The notes under the pieces: model-generated
Seen by the model: the letters and a program-made list of their open reading frames with translations, nothing else
Told to the model about the DNA's origin: nothing
Databases searched by the model: none
Assembly (NCBI RefSeq): GCF_036345015.1
Contig: NZ_CP084098.1
Coordinates: 2,245,326 to 2,309,325 of the forward strand
DNA length: 64,000 nucleotides
From: Cyanobacterium sp. Dongsha4
GTDB taxonomy: Bacteria; Cyanobacteriota; Cyanobacteriia; Cyanobacteriales; Cyanobacteriaceae
Reading direction: 5' to 3'
Position numbers and translations under genes: made by a program
In this document: piece by piece, positions 51,678 to 60,926 of the stretch
How the letters are laid out: each line of letters opens with the position of its first letter
Numbering within the stretch: position 1 is the first letter of the stretch

Positions 51678-53198
51678 ATGATTATTAGTTATTGTCTAAA
51701 TCCTAATTGCCCTCAGCCAAAAAACCATCCAAAACTAAAACAATGCTATACCTGCGGTGCAAATCTGATTTTAAACAATCGTTATCGTGCCATTAAAGTT
51801 CTAGGAAAAGGAGGATTTGGTGCGACTTTTATCGGAGTGGATTTAACTTTAACTGAAAATCCTTTATGTGTTATAAAACAATTACGACCTAATGCAGATG
51901 ACCCCCAAGCGGTTAAAACGGCAATTAATTTGTTTGAAAGAGAGGCGAAAATTTTAGGTCAGATTAATCATCATCAAATACCAAAATTATTAGACTATTT
52001 TGAAGATCAAGGACAATTTTATCTGATTCAAGAATTAGTTAATGGTCAAAATTTACAACGGGAAATAAAATATGAAGGGGTTTATGGAGAATTAGCTTTA
52101 CGAAGATTCCTCCTAGAAATTACCCCTGTTTTAAAATATATTCATTCTCAAAAAATTATTCATCGTGATATTAAACCTGCAAACATCTTACGTCGCAAAA
52201 AAGATGGAAAATTAATCTTAATTGATTTTGGTGCTGTAAAAGATGAAGTTAATACTAAATTAGCAAAAACCTTTGGGCAAACAGCATTAACTAAACTATC
52301 TGTTGGTACGATGGGTTACGCACCTCCCGAACAATTAGCTATGCGTCCAATATACTCTAGTGATATATATGCCTTGGGGGCAACGTGCCTTTATCTATTA
52401 ACAGGAAAATCTCCAAAAAACTTTCCCATCGACTCGGATAATGGTGAATTACTATGGCAACAAGAAGTTTCTTTAAGTGATAAAATGGTCAGGGTTTTGG
52501 AAAAAATGTTAGCCATTAATACTAGAGATCGTTACAAAAGTGTGGATGATGTAATTATTGCCCTTGATGCGGAATCCCTTGAAGGTAATATGTTGAGTAT
52601 TCCCACTCCTATATCGAGTGGCAGAACAAATATTTCTTCTTTGCCTGAAACAGAAATTACTGTTGGTGATATTAGTAAAACCATGTCTCCTGCCCAACAA
52701 TTAAGACAAGCAATCCAAAAACGCAAAACAAAAAGCGACCGCCCCAAGAAAATGTTATTAAAATGGAATGAGGAAAGATTTTTTAATGCTCATAATAACG
52801 GCAAAAAAGACTTTAGTGATCAGGAATTGCAAAACCTCAATCTACAGGGAAGTAAATTAATTAAATGTATTTTTCGCTATTCCCAATTACAAGGAGTAAA
52901 CTTCAAAGATAGTAGCTTATCTCAAGCCAATTTCTACTCTGCCGATTTAACTAATGCTAACTTTATTAATGCCAATTTGTTTCAGGCTTATTTTTCTAAG
53001 AGTAACCTTGAAAACGTTGATTTTACTGGTGCAAATTTAGGTAGTGCAGACTTTACTAATGCCAATGTTACTAACGCTAATTTTTCAGGGGCAAACTTAA
53101 AAAATGCCAAAATTAATCAGCAACAATTAAAATCTGCAAAGGTAAATCGAAATACAACATTTCCTGATGGTAGTCGTCTTTGGTGGAAGATTTTTTAA
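51678..53198 (+). CDS. Ser/Thr protein kinase with Cys motif and pentapeptide repeats (SpkB-like)
   Basis: Hanks-type kinase, 506 aa. The N-terminal Cys motif (CLNPNCPQPKNHPKLKQC and CYTC) is characteristic of cyanobacterial SpkB, whose cysteines are needed for activity in Synechocystis and which supports oxidative-stress tolerance. The kinase domain (about 30-295) has VLGKGGFGATF, VIKQLRP (Lys), HRDIKPANILR, DFGAVKD and GTMGYAPPEQ. A linker of about 70 residues is followed by pentapeptide repeats (NLQGSKLIKC, ANFYSADLTNANFINANLFQA, about 385-490). Gene order gives no substrate; the gene is upstream of the convergent gshB-grxC operon. Confidence 0.9.
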   Translation: MIISYCLNPNCPQPKNHPKLKQCYTCGANLILNNRYRAIKVLGKGGFGATFIGVDLTLTENPLCVIKQLRPNADDPQAVKTAINLFEREAKILGQINHHQIPKLLDYFEDQGQFYLIQELVNGQNLQREIKYEGVYGELALRRFLLEITPVLKYIHSQKIIHRDIKPANILRRKKDGKLILIDFGAVKDEVNTKLAKTFGQTALTKLSVGTMGYAPPEQLAMRPIYSSDIYALGATCLYLLTGKSPKNFPIDSDNGELLWQQEVSLSDKMVRVLEKMLAINTRDRYKSVDDVIIALDAESLEGNMLSIPTPISSGRTNISSLPETEITVGDISKTMSPAQQLRQAIQKRKTKSDRPKKMLLKWNEERFFNAHNNGKKDFSDQELQNLNLQGSKLIKCIFRYSQLQGVNFKDSSLSQANFYSADLTNANFINANLFQAYFSKSNLENVDFTGANLGSADFTNANVTNANFSGANLKNAKINQQQLKSAKVNRNTTFPDGSRLWWKIF

Positions 53199-53336
53199 GC
53201 ATAACCTAGTTAGTAATTAGCACAAGGCAAGAGGCAAAAGTGTTTAATTAACACGCTTCCCTAACACCTCAACAACCTCACACCTGAAATCTCTTTCCGA
53301 AACCCGAAATCCTGACTCCCGACTTCTGCTTATAAC

Positions 53337-54302
53337 TTATTCAACTTCCAAAAGAAATTTAATTGTTTCTTGTCCTAAATTAACATGATTTAAACGGTCT
53401 ATTTCCCTAATACCAGTCGGACTGGTAACATTGATTTCTGTAAGATAACCGCCAATTACATCTATGCCAACAAAAATTAAACCATCATCAAGGAGAGTAG
53501 GTGCGATCGCATCACAAATTTCCCATTCCCTCGGAGTTATTTCTGTCTGAGCTACCCTGCCACCTACAGCCATATTACCTCGAAATTCTTTGCCCGTAGG
53601 AATACGATTAACTGCTCCAATGGGTTTACCTCCTAAGAGAATAATTCTTTTATCCCCTTCTTTTGCTGATGGTAAATATTCTTGAACCATAATTGGTTCT
53701 TGTGCTTGTTTGGTGCTAATTTCAATTAAAGAGTTAAAATTGCGATCGCCTTCTTGCATAAATAAAATACCCTCTCCTGCTTTGCCACCCAAGGGTTTAA
53801 GAATTAAGGCTTGTTTTTCTTGTAAAAAGTCGGCAATTACTTCCTTACTTTGAGTGACAATAGTTTCAGGAATAACATCGGTAAATTGTAGAGCGTACAT
53901 TTTTTCATTAGCCCCACGAATTCCTTGAGGAGAATTAACAACTTTTGTTTTTCGAGAATCAACTAAATCAAGGATATAAGTAGCATAAAGATAAGCAGTT
54001 GTAACAGGTGGATCTTTACGCATTAACACCACATCACAAAATTCCAGAGGAGAAAAAAAAGTCTCTCCTACTTGATACCATTCTTTTTCAGCAATCCACT
54101 TTCCTTCAATTAATTGAACAGGTTTTAAGGTGACAGGGGAAATATGCCCATAGGCTTTACCATCAACAACGCTTAATTTATCAATGGTAGTAATATAAAC
54201 CTCATGCCCTAAAACTTGGGCAGATTCCATCATTGCCACACTACTATCATGGGTAGGATCTAATCGTGCGATCGGATCTATAATAAAAAGAAACTTTTTC
54301 AT
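53337..54302 (-). CDS. gshB: glutathione synthetase
   Basis: Joins gamma-glutamylcysteine to glycine with ATP (ATP-grasp fold), the last step of glutathione synthesis. The sequence has FIIDPIARLDPTHDSSVAMM, VVLMRKDPPVTTAYLYATYILD, ILKPLGGKAGEGILFMQ and FRGNMAVGGRVAQTEITPREW, followed by DVIGGYLTEINVTSPTGIREI. 321 aa is standard. The ATG lies 1 bp after the stop of grxC, so grxC-gshB form a tight operon, a common cyanobacterial pair that links glutathione synthesis to its use. Confidence 0.97.
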   Translation of the reverse strand: MKKFLFIIDPIARLDPTHDSSVAMMESAQVLGHEVYITTIDKLSVVDGKAYGHISPVTLKPVQLIEGKWIAEKEWYQVGETFFSPLEFCDVVLMRKDPPVTTAYLYATYILDLVDSRKTKVVNSPQGIRGANEKMYALQFTDVIPETIVTQSKEVIADFLQEKQALILKPLGGKAGEGILFMQEGDRNFNSLIEISTKQAQEPIMVQEYLPSAKEGDKRIILLGGKPIGAVNRIPTGKEFRGNMAVGGRVAQTEITPREWEICDAIAPTLLDDGLIFVGIDVIGGYLTEINVTSPTGIREIDRLNHVNLGQETIKFLLEVE

Positions 54303-54303
54303 T

Positions 54304-54564
54304 TTAACTATACAAAATTTGGTCTAACTTTCCAGCGCGATCGAGGGCATAAATATCATCACAACCGCCAATATGTTGATCATCAATGAAAATTTGAGGT
54401 AAGCTACTACGCCCATTGGCTCTTTCCGTCATTGCCATTCTAGCGGCGTTATCTCCATCAATACAATATTCGGTAAATTCTATCTGTTTTTCTCTTAGTA
54501 ACGCCTTTGCACGGATACAAAAAGGACAACTACTCCAAGTATAAATTTCTACTTTTGCACTCAT
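54304..54564 (-). CDS. grxC: glutaredoxin 3 (GrxC)
   Basis: 86-aa dithiol glutaredoxin with active-site motif CPFC in YTWSSCPFCIRAKALL, the cis-Pro region SSLPQIFIDDQHIGG and the GSH-binding GGCDDIYALDRAGKL. It uses glutathione to reduce disulfides and glutathione mixed disulfides. First gene of the grxC-gshB operon on the minus strand. Confidence 0.95.
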   Translation of the reverse strand: MSAKVEIYTWSSCPFCIRAKALLREKQIEFTEYCIDGDNAARMAMTERANGRSSLPQIFIDDQHIGGCDDIYALDRAGKLDQILYS

Positions 54565-54975
54565 GATTACTCAATTTTGATTAATGGTCAACATTAAGTA
54601 TTGTAAAGTATATTGCTCTCATTAATCTCAGTTACTCAGTAAGAATATCGGTTAAGGGCACATTGCATGAGTCTTGTCGGTTTCGGGTTTGATGGTTTGA
54701 TTTTTTCAACATTTGGCGGCGCTTAATCATAAGTATTAAATGTACTGAAATTATGCCAAAAATCGAGACATCAAAATATTATCACTATTCCCCACCTGAA
54801 TGAGAAATTATATCTACAATCAACAACGCCTAACATTTAATTAAATCCGTTAGAAAGACTTAATAAGTAAATATGCTTATAACTTTTAATATTAAATTTG
54901 ATAAAGAAAATGATCTCTAAAAAAAAAGATTTGATAAGGTGAAATAATTTGTAGAAAAGATAAATTTCAGGGATA
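54565..54975. other. 411-bp spacer with a partial dispersed element
   Basis: A left-end copy, TAATCTCAGTTACTCAG then AAGAATATCGGTTAAGGGC, lies at 54623-54660; no clear matching right end was found. A GTTTCGGGTTTGATGGTTTG stretch follows. The remainder is AT-rich and holds the presumed divergent promoters of grxC and the following small gene. No further gene was recognised. Confidence 0.5.
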
Positions 54976-55287
54976 ATGAAGCATTTTTGTGATGATTGGA
55001 TTCAAGAGTGGTGTGATCATAATGGTTGGACAGACTGGTTTTTAGAGTGTCGTGATTATTGGGCTTTCCCCCCTCACAGTGTAATGCCTTTACCCATTCC
55101 CAAAGAAACATTAATGGAAATTAAGGCAGAAAAAGGTTTTTCTCCAGAGGAAAAAATATGGTTGTCAATTAGTGTTGCCATTAGTCTTACAGGAGGAGTT
55201 TTCAGTTATCTTTTAAACTGCCCTATGCCTCTTGTTTTAGCTTTCGCTTTTACTGCTATTATCATCGCTAATTTTGAGTTAGATTAA
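54976..55287 (+). CDS. small conserved-looking membrane protein, unknown
   Basis: 103 aa: a Trp-rich polar N-terminal half (CDDWIQEWCDHNGWTDWFLE, residues 5-24, then WAFPPHSVMPLPIP) and two adjacent hydrophobic segments (IWLSISVAISLTGGVFSYLL and PMPLVLAFAFTAIIIANF, about 60-100). I do not recognise a named family; the style matches cyanobacteria-only small membrane proteins. Neighbours (glutathione operon, SOD) are oxidative-stress genes, but they are on the other strand and the connection is weak. Confidence 0.6.
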   Translation: MKHFCDDWIQEWCDHNGWTDWFLECRDYWAFPPHSVMPLPIPKETLMEIKAEKGFSPEEKIWLSISVAISLTGGVFSYLLNCPMPLVLAFAFTAIIIANFELD

Positions 55288-55385
55288 TTATTATAGGTTT
55301 AGTCAGATGTTAAGGTGGGGCAAAGGGTAAAGGTGAATAGTTAATAATTAATAATGTTACTCCTAACTCCAAACCTTAAACCCAA

Positions 55386-55988
55386 CTAACTTGCCTTAGA
55401 AAAATTTTGTGCAACGAAATCCCAATTAACTAATTTTTCCAGAAAATCATTGATGTAGTCAGGACGGCGATTTTGATAATCTAAATAGTAAGCGTGTTCC
55501 CAAACATCCATCGTTAAAAGAGGAATTTGATTTTTAGTAAAAGGATTATCAGCATTTGGTGTTTTTGTAACTTTTAGAGTGTCTCCATCTAACACTAACC
55601 ACGCCCAACCACTACCGAATTGAGTAGCACCAGCATTTTTAAAGGCTTCTGTAAATTTCTCAAAAGAACCAAAATCTGCGTTGATTTTATCTGCTAAAGC
55701 ACCAGTGGGATTACCTCCACCATTGGGTTTCATACATTGCCAATAAAAACTATGATTCCATGCTTGGGCGGCATTATTAAATATTCCTTGTTTGGAAGCG
55801 TCTTCGGCAAGGTTTTTGATAATAGTTTCTATGGGTTGGTTGTCTAATTCTGTACCAGCAACGGCCTCATTAAATTTATTCACATAGGCGGCATGGTGTT
55901 TATCATGGTGGAATTCTAAGGTACTTTTAGAAATATAAGGTTCTAAAGCATTGTATTCATAGGGGAGATTTGGTAATTGATATGCCAT
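55386..55988 (-). CDS. sodB: superoxide dismutase [Fe]
   Basis: Cytoplasmic Fe-superoxide dismutase, 200 aa, converting superoxide to H2O2 and O2. Metal ligands are His27 in LEFHHDKHHAAYVNKF, His in AQAWNHSFYW, Asp and His in MDVWEHAYYLDY. FNNAAQAWNHSFYW with the Gln in place is the Fe-type signature rather than Mn-type. Standard length; no leader peptide. It is convergent with the small membrane protein gene, with an ordinary spacer carrying no clear terminator. Confidence 0.96.
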   Translation of the reverse strand: MAYQLPNLPYEYNALEPYISKSTLEFHHDKHHAAYVNKFNEAVAGTELDNQPIETIIKNLAEDASKQGIFNNAAQAWNHSFYWQCMKPNGGGNPTGALADKINADFGSFEKFTEAFKNAGATQFGSGWAWLVLDGDTLKVTKTPNADNPFTKNQIPLLTMDVWEHAYYLDYQNRRPDYINDFLEKLVNWDFVAQNFSKAS

Positions 55989-56152
55989 AATTTATTTATC
56001 TTTATCGGTTACAGCATTGATCCTACCTAAATGATTTTTCTCTCACAATGCTCATCGGTGGTTGGGGGATATAGTTTTTTATCGCTCCTTTTAAGGGAAG
56101 AGAGGAAATATCATAAATAATTGACAGAAAACTTATGTTAATTGATTTTCTT

Positions 56153-56169
56153 CTTTGAAACAGCCCTGC
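56153..56169 (-). repeat. orphan terminus of the CAGGGCTGTTTCA element
   Basis: CTTTGAAACAGCCCTGC is an exact reverse complement of the first 17 bases (including the preceding G) of the two full copies. The adjacent sequence does not continue the element, so it is a solo end or deletion remnant. Confidence 0.7.
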
Positions 56170-56267
56170 CTTGTTACCTCTGCGTTGTTTATAAATTGAA
56201 TTTTGATTTTAATGGTTAATTTTGATCTGAAAAATTATGGGGAAACTTATTGAAGGAAAGTTCGTCT

Positions 56268-56478
56268 AATAAAATATCGAAGAAGAGTAGGTTTCAGGCA
56301 TCAGGTTTCAGGTTGTAGGTGTTAAGGTATTGGGGTGTTAGGGAGAAACAAGTTGGGGGTATTGTGTTAAGAGTTAGAAGTTATTAATTATCAACTATTT
56401 ACCTTTGCCCCTTACCCCTTGCCCTTTGACCTTTTCGCCATCACTCTATAGATGAAAATTTATCCTGAACTCAGGTTA
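56268..56478. repeat. MITE-like element with ACCTSAGTT ends, copy with diverged left end
   Basis: Right end ATCCTGAACTCAGGTTA at 56478 is clear. The interior shares GGGGGTATTGTGTTA, TTAATTATCAACTATTTACC, GCCCCTT and GATGAAAATTTATCC with the 49002-49145 copy. Left end (near AAAATATCGAAGAAG) is degenerate. Confidence 0.6.
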
Positions 56479-56519
56479 ATTAACTCTCAAAATAAAGCAT
56501 TTATTGTCGTTTAATTATA

Positions 56520-57362
56520 TTGATTATTGCCGTGTTTAAATATTATCGAAAGTTAGTTTATCTATTCACATCTGTCTTTGTTGCTTCTAGTTTAATTATC
56601 ACTGATGTGCAACCTAGTAATGCTATCCCTTGGCAGGAGTTAATTTTTAGGGGTATTCAGCTTATTCAGATCAATAATATCAGTGATCAACAAGAGAGAG
56701 AAATTGGTGGTCAAATTCGCCAACAACTATTATCTCAAGGCAAAGTTAAGTTGTACAGAGATGAAAATTTATCTGCTTACGTTAATCAAATTGGACGCAG
56801 GTTAGTGGCCGTCAGTGGCAGGCCAAATATACCTTATCGTTTTGAAATAGTTGATAATCCTCAAGTTAATGCTTTTGCTACTATGGGGGGCTATATTTAT
56901 TTGCATACAGGTTTAATTACCACCGCAAATAATGAAGCAGAGTTGGCCAGTGTAATTGCCCATGAAATTGGTCATGTTGTTGCTCGTCACTCTCAAAAAC
57001 AAATGCAACAACAAGCACTAACTCAGGGTTTATTAAGTGTAGCAGGTTTAGATCGCACTCAGGTAGTACAGTTAGGGGTCGCATTAGCTGTTGATTTACC
57101 TTATTCTCGTCAAGACGAATATGAGGCGGATACTTTGGGGTTGGAAATGTTGAAAGCGGCAGGTTATGCACCTCAAGCGATGGTTGATTTTATGCGTAAG
57201 TTAGCAAAAACGGGGGGAAGAACTCCTACTTTACTTAGTACCCACCCCGCTTCTGGAGATCGTGCGATCGCACTTGAACAAAAAATTCCAGCTTCGAGAG
57301 GTTATCAAGGAGATGGTTTAGACGAACAAGCCTACCGCTATCAAATTCGCTCTTTACTCTAA
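56520..57362 (+). CDS. M48-family metalloprotease, secreted or membrane-anchored
   Basis: Zinc protease of the M48 (Ste24/HtpX/BepA-like) family, 280 aa. A signal-peptide-like N terminus (YLFTSVFVASSLIITDVQ) precedes the catalytic domain. Zinc ligands are in HEIGH of SVIAHEIGHVVARHS and the downstream Glu in YSRQDEYEADTLGLEML, followed by LLSTHPASGDRAIAL, typical of periplasmic quality-control members. The start is TTG at 56520 with a GTG alternative at 56532; neither has a strong ribosome-binding site. Its TAA stop is immediately followed by CTTCAGTTAATATTAAGAAT, a dispersed-element end. Confidence 0.87.
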   Translation: MIIAVFKYYRKLVYLFTSVFVASSLIITDVQPSNAIPWQELIFRGIQLIQINNISDQQEREIGGQIRQQLLSQGKVKLYRDENLSAYVNQIGRRLVAVSGRPNIPYRFEIVDNPQVNAFATMGGYIYLHTGLITTANNEAELASVIAHEIGHVVARHSQKQMQQQALTQGLLSVAGLDRTQVVQLGVALAVDLPYSRQDEYEADTLGLEMLKAAGYAPQAMVDFMRKLAKTGGRTPTLLSTHPASGDRAIALEQKIPASRGYQGDGLDEQAYRYQIRSLL

Positions 57363-57427
57363 CTTCAGTTAATATTAAGAATATTTGATTTGGGTAGGTT
57401 TTAGGTATCAGGTTTCAGGTGTCAGGT

Positions 57428-58441
57428 TTAAGAAAGTTTCTTCAAGAGATTTTGTGTTACTTCTTTAGGGTTATGGGCAACCATAATCGCCCTAACTACG
57501 GCAACATTTGTCGCCCCTGCCTTCACAACGTCTTCAATATTTGTTTCATCGATGCCACCAATGGCAAACCAAGGAATAGAGGCATTTTCTTGGGCATAAC
57601 GCACATATTCTAAACCTGCGGCTTTTTTTCCTGCTTTGGTTGGGGTTTCATAAACAGGCCCTACCCCAATATAATCTACTTGATCTGCGATCGCATTTTT
57701 CATTTCTTCGGGGTTAGTTGTTGATTTGCCAATAATTTTATCTTTACCTAATAATTGACGGGCTACGGAAATAGGTAAATCTGTTTGTCCTAAATGTACA
57801 CCATCGGCGTTTACTGCTAAAGCTAAGTCGATGCGGTCATTTACTAAAAATAAAGCATTATACTGATTACACAGTTGTTTTAATTTACTAGCTTGTTCAT
57901 ATCTCACAACGTCAGTTTCATCTTTATGACGATATTGAACTAATTTTAAGCCCCCCTGTAGGGCAGATTCTACCACTTCATATAAATTTTCTACGGGGGA
58001 AGTAACTAAATATAGAGAAGATTGCGATAATAACTGATGGTTGTTTTTATTCATGAGTTGACTTTCTAAAGTGTAAACCTGATAGCGCATTTGTTTCATC
58101 GTAAGGGCGAATTTGCCGTTAATCAATTTACTATATTCTTCCAAAACCCTTAAGGCTTCTTGAACACGACATAAGTTAGCCAATAATACACTATCTAAAT
58201 TTTCTCTCTTTTCTTCCTTGGGATGGGTTAAAGTTGTACCGACATCATTAATGGTATCCCTAGCGGCTCGAATTTCTGGGCTATGCCATTGAGATAATTC
58301 TTGACGCATTTGTTTACAAGATTCTGCCATTGTTTGATTATTCAAGCCAAAACGACACCATTCCTCAATGATTCTTAATCCTTCTCTAGCTCGATCTAAG
58401 TTAGCATCTAAAATACGGTAAATAGCTTGTTTGTGCTTCAT
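57428..58441 (-). CDS. thiE: thiamine phosphate synthase with N-terminal extension
   Basis: Couples HMP-PP and THZ-P to thiamine phosphate. The C-terminal ThiE domain (about 135-337) has LVQYRHKDETD, LFLVNDRIDLALAVNADGVHLGQTDLP, IIGKSTTNPEEM, DYIGVGPVYETPTKAGKKAAG and WFAIGGIDETN, all canonical. The N-terminal 130 residues (YRILDANLDRAREGLRIIEEW) are the extra ThiP-like domain found in cyanobacterial ThiE. It is 6 bp downstream of the GT2/TPR gene and probably translated from the same message. Confidence 0.95.
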   Translation of the reverse strand: MKHKQAIYRILDANLDRAREGLRIIEEWCRFGLNNQTMAESCKQMRQELSQWHSPEIRAARDTINDVGTTLTHPKEEKRENLDSVLLANLCRVQEALRVLEEYSKLINGKFALTMKQMRYQVYTLESQLMNKNNHQLLSQSSLYLVTSPVENLYEVVESALQGGLKLVQYRHKDETDVVRYEQASKLKQLCNQYNALFLVNDRIDLALAVNADGVHLGQTDLPISVARQLLGKDKIIGKSTTNPEEMKNAIADQVDYIGVGPVYETPTKAGKKAAGLEYVRYAQENASIPWFAIGGIDETNIEDVVKAGATNVAVVRAIMVAHNPKEVTQNLLKKLS

Positions 58442-58447
58442 TTCTAC

Positions 58448-59653
58448 TTAATCGTTTAAATTTAATCCTACCAATTTCAATTCTTCTTTCAAATTTTCAG
58501 CAACAGAGCGATTTTGTTGTTTATGCAAATTGTATGCTTTTTGAAAAACCTCCGCACTTTCTTCCATATATCCTTGTTGAAGTAATAAAACCCCTAAATT
58601 TTGATATGCCCAAGGATATTCGGGATTTAATTTTATTGATTGGCGGTAAGTTTCCATGGCTAAGGAAATATTACCCATCGCTCGGTGAGTTAAGCCTAAG
58701 TTGTAGTAAGCAAGGGCGTAGTGAGGTTCAATGATGATACATTGTCGATAAAGGTTGAGGGCTTGTTGATACTGCCCCCTTTGATAACAAAGACTACCAA
58801 AGTTATGATAAGCCCCTAGTTTTAATTTACCTAAGATAGGAGATGCGATCGCTTTTTGATAATGTTTAACTGCTAAGGAAATTTGTCCTTCTTTCACATA
58901 AGCATTAGCTAGATGGTAGTGCAGTTCAAATAGTGTCGTAGCAGTAGCTAGATTCGATTTTAAGCCTGTTTTCAACAGTTTTAGACCTTTTTTGACCTCT
59001 CCTAAAGAAACGTACAAAGCACCCAATTTACTGCAAACATAAGCATCATGGGGATTTTCTGCCAAATAACTTTCCATGGCTTTACGAGCCTTTTGGGCTT
59101 TCTCTTGTTGGGCAATCACTTCTGGTTGATAACCATAATGTGCGATCGCAACTTCATTAGAATCAAATATTTTCCATTGTTTCTCTTTTTCTTGTAAAGC
59201 AATGACAGAATCATCAATCAAGGCGTGATAAGGACGAGAAAAACTAATCTGAGGGTGACGACGGAAAAAACGAGAAAGAGAAGAATAAGGAGAAGAAACC
59301 GTACCAATTTCATGGCGAATAAGATTAATAACTAAACAGTCATCTTTTTCCATTAAAGGGGTTATCTGAGAAATAATTTTCGGGTTAAAAACCTCATCTG
59401 CATCTAAAACTAAAACCCAATCTCCTGAAACATACTGTAAACCAAAATTTCTTGCTTGGGCAAAATCATCATTCCACTGATAATCATAAACTTTTGCTCC
59501 ATAGCTAATCCCTATCCCTTTGGTATTATCGGTTGAACCAGTATCAACAATAATCATTTCCCCGACAATATCTTTAACGCTATCTAAGCATCTAGGAAGG
59601 TTATGAGCCTCATTTTTGACGATCATTGCCAAAGAAATACTATTGTGTACCAT
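58448..59653 (-). CDS. GT2 glycosyltransferase with C-terminal TPR repeats
   Basis: About 401 aa. The N-terminal GT-A domain (SLAMIVKNEAHNLPRCLDSV, EMIIVDTGSTDNT, WVLVLDADEVF with the metal-binding DxD) is fused to five or six TPR units in the C-terminal half (LYVSLGEVKKGLKLLKTGL, YQRGQYQQALNLYRQCI, AYYNLGLTHRAMGNISLAMETY, AYQNLGVLLLQQGYMEESAEV). Such proteins may glycosylate proteins or peptides; the acceptor is unknown. An AAGGAA ribosome-binding site precedes the ATG at 59653; an in-frame TTG at 59668 is less likely. Followed 6 bp later by thiE. Confidence 0.87.
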   Translation of the reverse strand: MVHNSISLAMIVKNEAHNLPRCLDSVKDIVGEMIIVDTGSTDNTKGIGISYGAKVYDYQWNDDFAQARNFGLQYVSGDWVLVLDADEVFNPKIISQITPLMEKDDCLVINLIRHEIGTVSSPYSSLSRFFRRHPQISFSRPYHALIDDSVIALQEKEKQWKIFDSNEVAIAHYGYQPEVIAQQEKAQKARKAMESYLAENPHDAYVCSKLGALYVSLGEVKKGLKLLKTGLKSNLATATTLFELHYHLANAYVKEGQISLAVKHYQKAIASPILGKLKLGAYHNFGSLCYQRGQYQQALNLYRQCIIIEPHYALAYYNLGLTHRAMGNISLAMETYRQSIKLNPEYPWAYQNLGVLLLQQGYMEESAEVFQKAYNLHKQQNRSVAENLKEELKLVGLNLND

Positions 59654-59699
59654 TTTTTCCTTGCTCAAAATAAATATAAAGAATCAAACTTAAATTAGT

Positions 59700-59800
59700 G
59701 AATGAAAGGGCAAGGGGCAAAGGGCAAAGGTAAATAGTTGATAATTGATAATTGATAACTCCTAACTCCTAACCCCTAATACCCCAATACCCTAACGCTC
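59700..59800 (-). repeat. dispersed spacer repeat, reverse orientation
   Basis: GGGCAAAGGGCAAAGGTAAATAGTTGATAA run and CTAACTCC/CTAACCCC heptads followed by CCCCAATACCCTAACGCTCC. These are the usual modules in inverted order relative to 27357-27480. Confidence 0.7.
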
Positions 59801-59872
59801 CAATTTTCTCACTAATTTTTCTCTAATAGCTTAAATAATTTTAAACTATAACAGTTCGTGACAAACTTTCTT

Positions 59873-59918
59873 TTGACAAGATTCCCTTACAATCTATTCA
59901 ATAAGTAATTACAAATAC
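59873..59918 (+). promoter_or_regulatory. candidate argB promoter with NtcA-like GTA-N8-TAC box
   Basis: TTGACA (59873-59878), 16-bp spacer, TATTCA (59895-59900) makes a reasonable sigma-70 promoter. GTA-ATTACAAA-TAC at 59905-59918 matches the NtcA consensus spacing GTA-N8-TAC. It would overlap the start site, so it would suit repression or be coincidental rather than classical NtcA activation at about -41. Confidence 0.4.
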
Positions 59919-59942
59919 ATAAAAGTAAAAATAATCATTGCT

Positions 59943-60830
59943 ATGTCCAAAAAAATCGTTGAGAGTGAATATTATCGAGAACAAGAAGCAACCAGAGTCA
60001 GAATTTTAAGCGAAGCCTTACCCTATATTCAAAAATTTTCAGGACGTACTATTGTTGTGAAATATGGTGGTGCGGCGATGAAAGATGGTACTCTCAAGGA
60101 ATATGTGATTCGAGATATTGTTTTTCTCGCTTCTGTGGGGGTTAACCCAGTAGTGGTACATGGTGGTGGTCCAGAAATCAATACATGGTTAACAAAATTA
60201 AATATAGAGCCTCAATTTAAAGATGGTTTGAGGGTTACGGATGCTCCTACTATGGATGTTGTGGAAATGGTTTTGGTGGGTAGGGTGAATAAGGAGTTAG
60301 TGTCTATGATTAATCGGGCAGGAGGAAGTGCTGTTGGAATCTGTGGAAAAGATGGTAATTTAGTTAAAGCAAGATCAGTAGATCAAGAAAATGTTGGTTT
60401 TGTGGGAGAGGTTACTAATGTCGATATTAGTTTGGTAGATGCCCTTGTTAAAAGTGGATATGTGCCGATTATTTCTAGTGTTGCGGCGGATAATGAAGGA
60501 CAAGCCCACAATATTAATGCGGATACTTTTGCGGGAGAAATAGCGGCGGCGTTGGGAGCGGAAAAATTGATTTTGTTGACCGATACTCCCGGTATTCTTA
60601 AAGATTACCATGATCACTCCACTCTTCTTTATAAATTAACGATTCAAGAAGCTCGTGATTTAATTGATGATGGTATTGTCAGTGGCGGTATGATACCAAA
60701 AGTAAACTGTTGTGTGCGATCGCTCGCTCAGGGAATAAAGGCGGCTCATATTATTGATGGACGTATTCCCCATGCGTTACTATTAGAAATTTTCACGGAT
60801 GATGGTATCGGTTCAATGATTGTACCTTAA
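59943..60830 (+). CDS. argB: N-acetyl-L-glutamate kinase
   Basis: Phosphorylates N-acetylglutamate, the controlled step of arginine synthesis; in cyanobacteria it is activated by the signal protein PII and inhibited by arginine. 295 aa. Motifs are [20 protein letters not shown] (ATP and acetylglutamate), [67 protein letters not shown] and [14 protein letters not shown]. The N-terminal [24 protein letters not shown] helix is the arginine-sensitive, hexamer-forming extension. A promoter and a possible NtcA box precede it. Confidence 0.97.
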   Translation: MSKKIVESEYYREQEATRVRILSEALPYIQKFSGRTIVVKYGGAAMKDGTLKEYVIRDIVFLASVGVNPVVVHGGGPEINTWLTKLNIEPQFKDGLRVTDAPTMDVVEMVLVGRVNKELVSMINRAGGSAVGICGKDGNLVKARSVDQENVGFVGEVTNVDISLVDALVKSGYVPIISSVAADNEGQAHNINADTFAGEIAAALGAEKLILLTDTPGILKDYHDHSTLLYKLTIQEARDLIDDGIVSGGMIPKVNCCVRSLAQGIKAAHIIDGRIPHALLLEIFTDDGIGSMIVP

Positions 60831-60926
60831 TTTTACTTAGTAGTTTTTAAGGATAAAAAATTAGCAGTTAGTAATTACTAATTATCTCTGATAAAATGTT
60901 TTATTAACATAAGTATTAGTTAGAAA

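Larger units (their letters stand above)
55989..56519. other. 531-bp repeat-rich spacer between divergent genes
   Basis: Contains CTCCTTTTAAGGGAAGAGAG (56090-56110), a 17-bp orphan terminus of the CAGGGCTGTTTCA element (56153-56169), and a copy of the ACCTSAGTT-ended element (about 56268-56478). The sodB promoter should be close to 56000-56040. No coding gene was seen. Confidence 0.6.
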
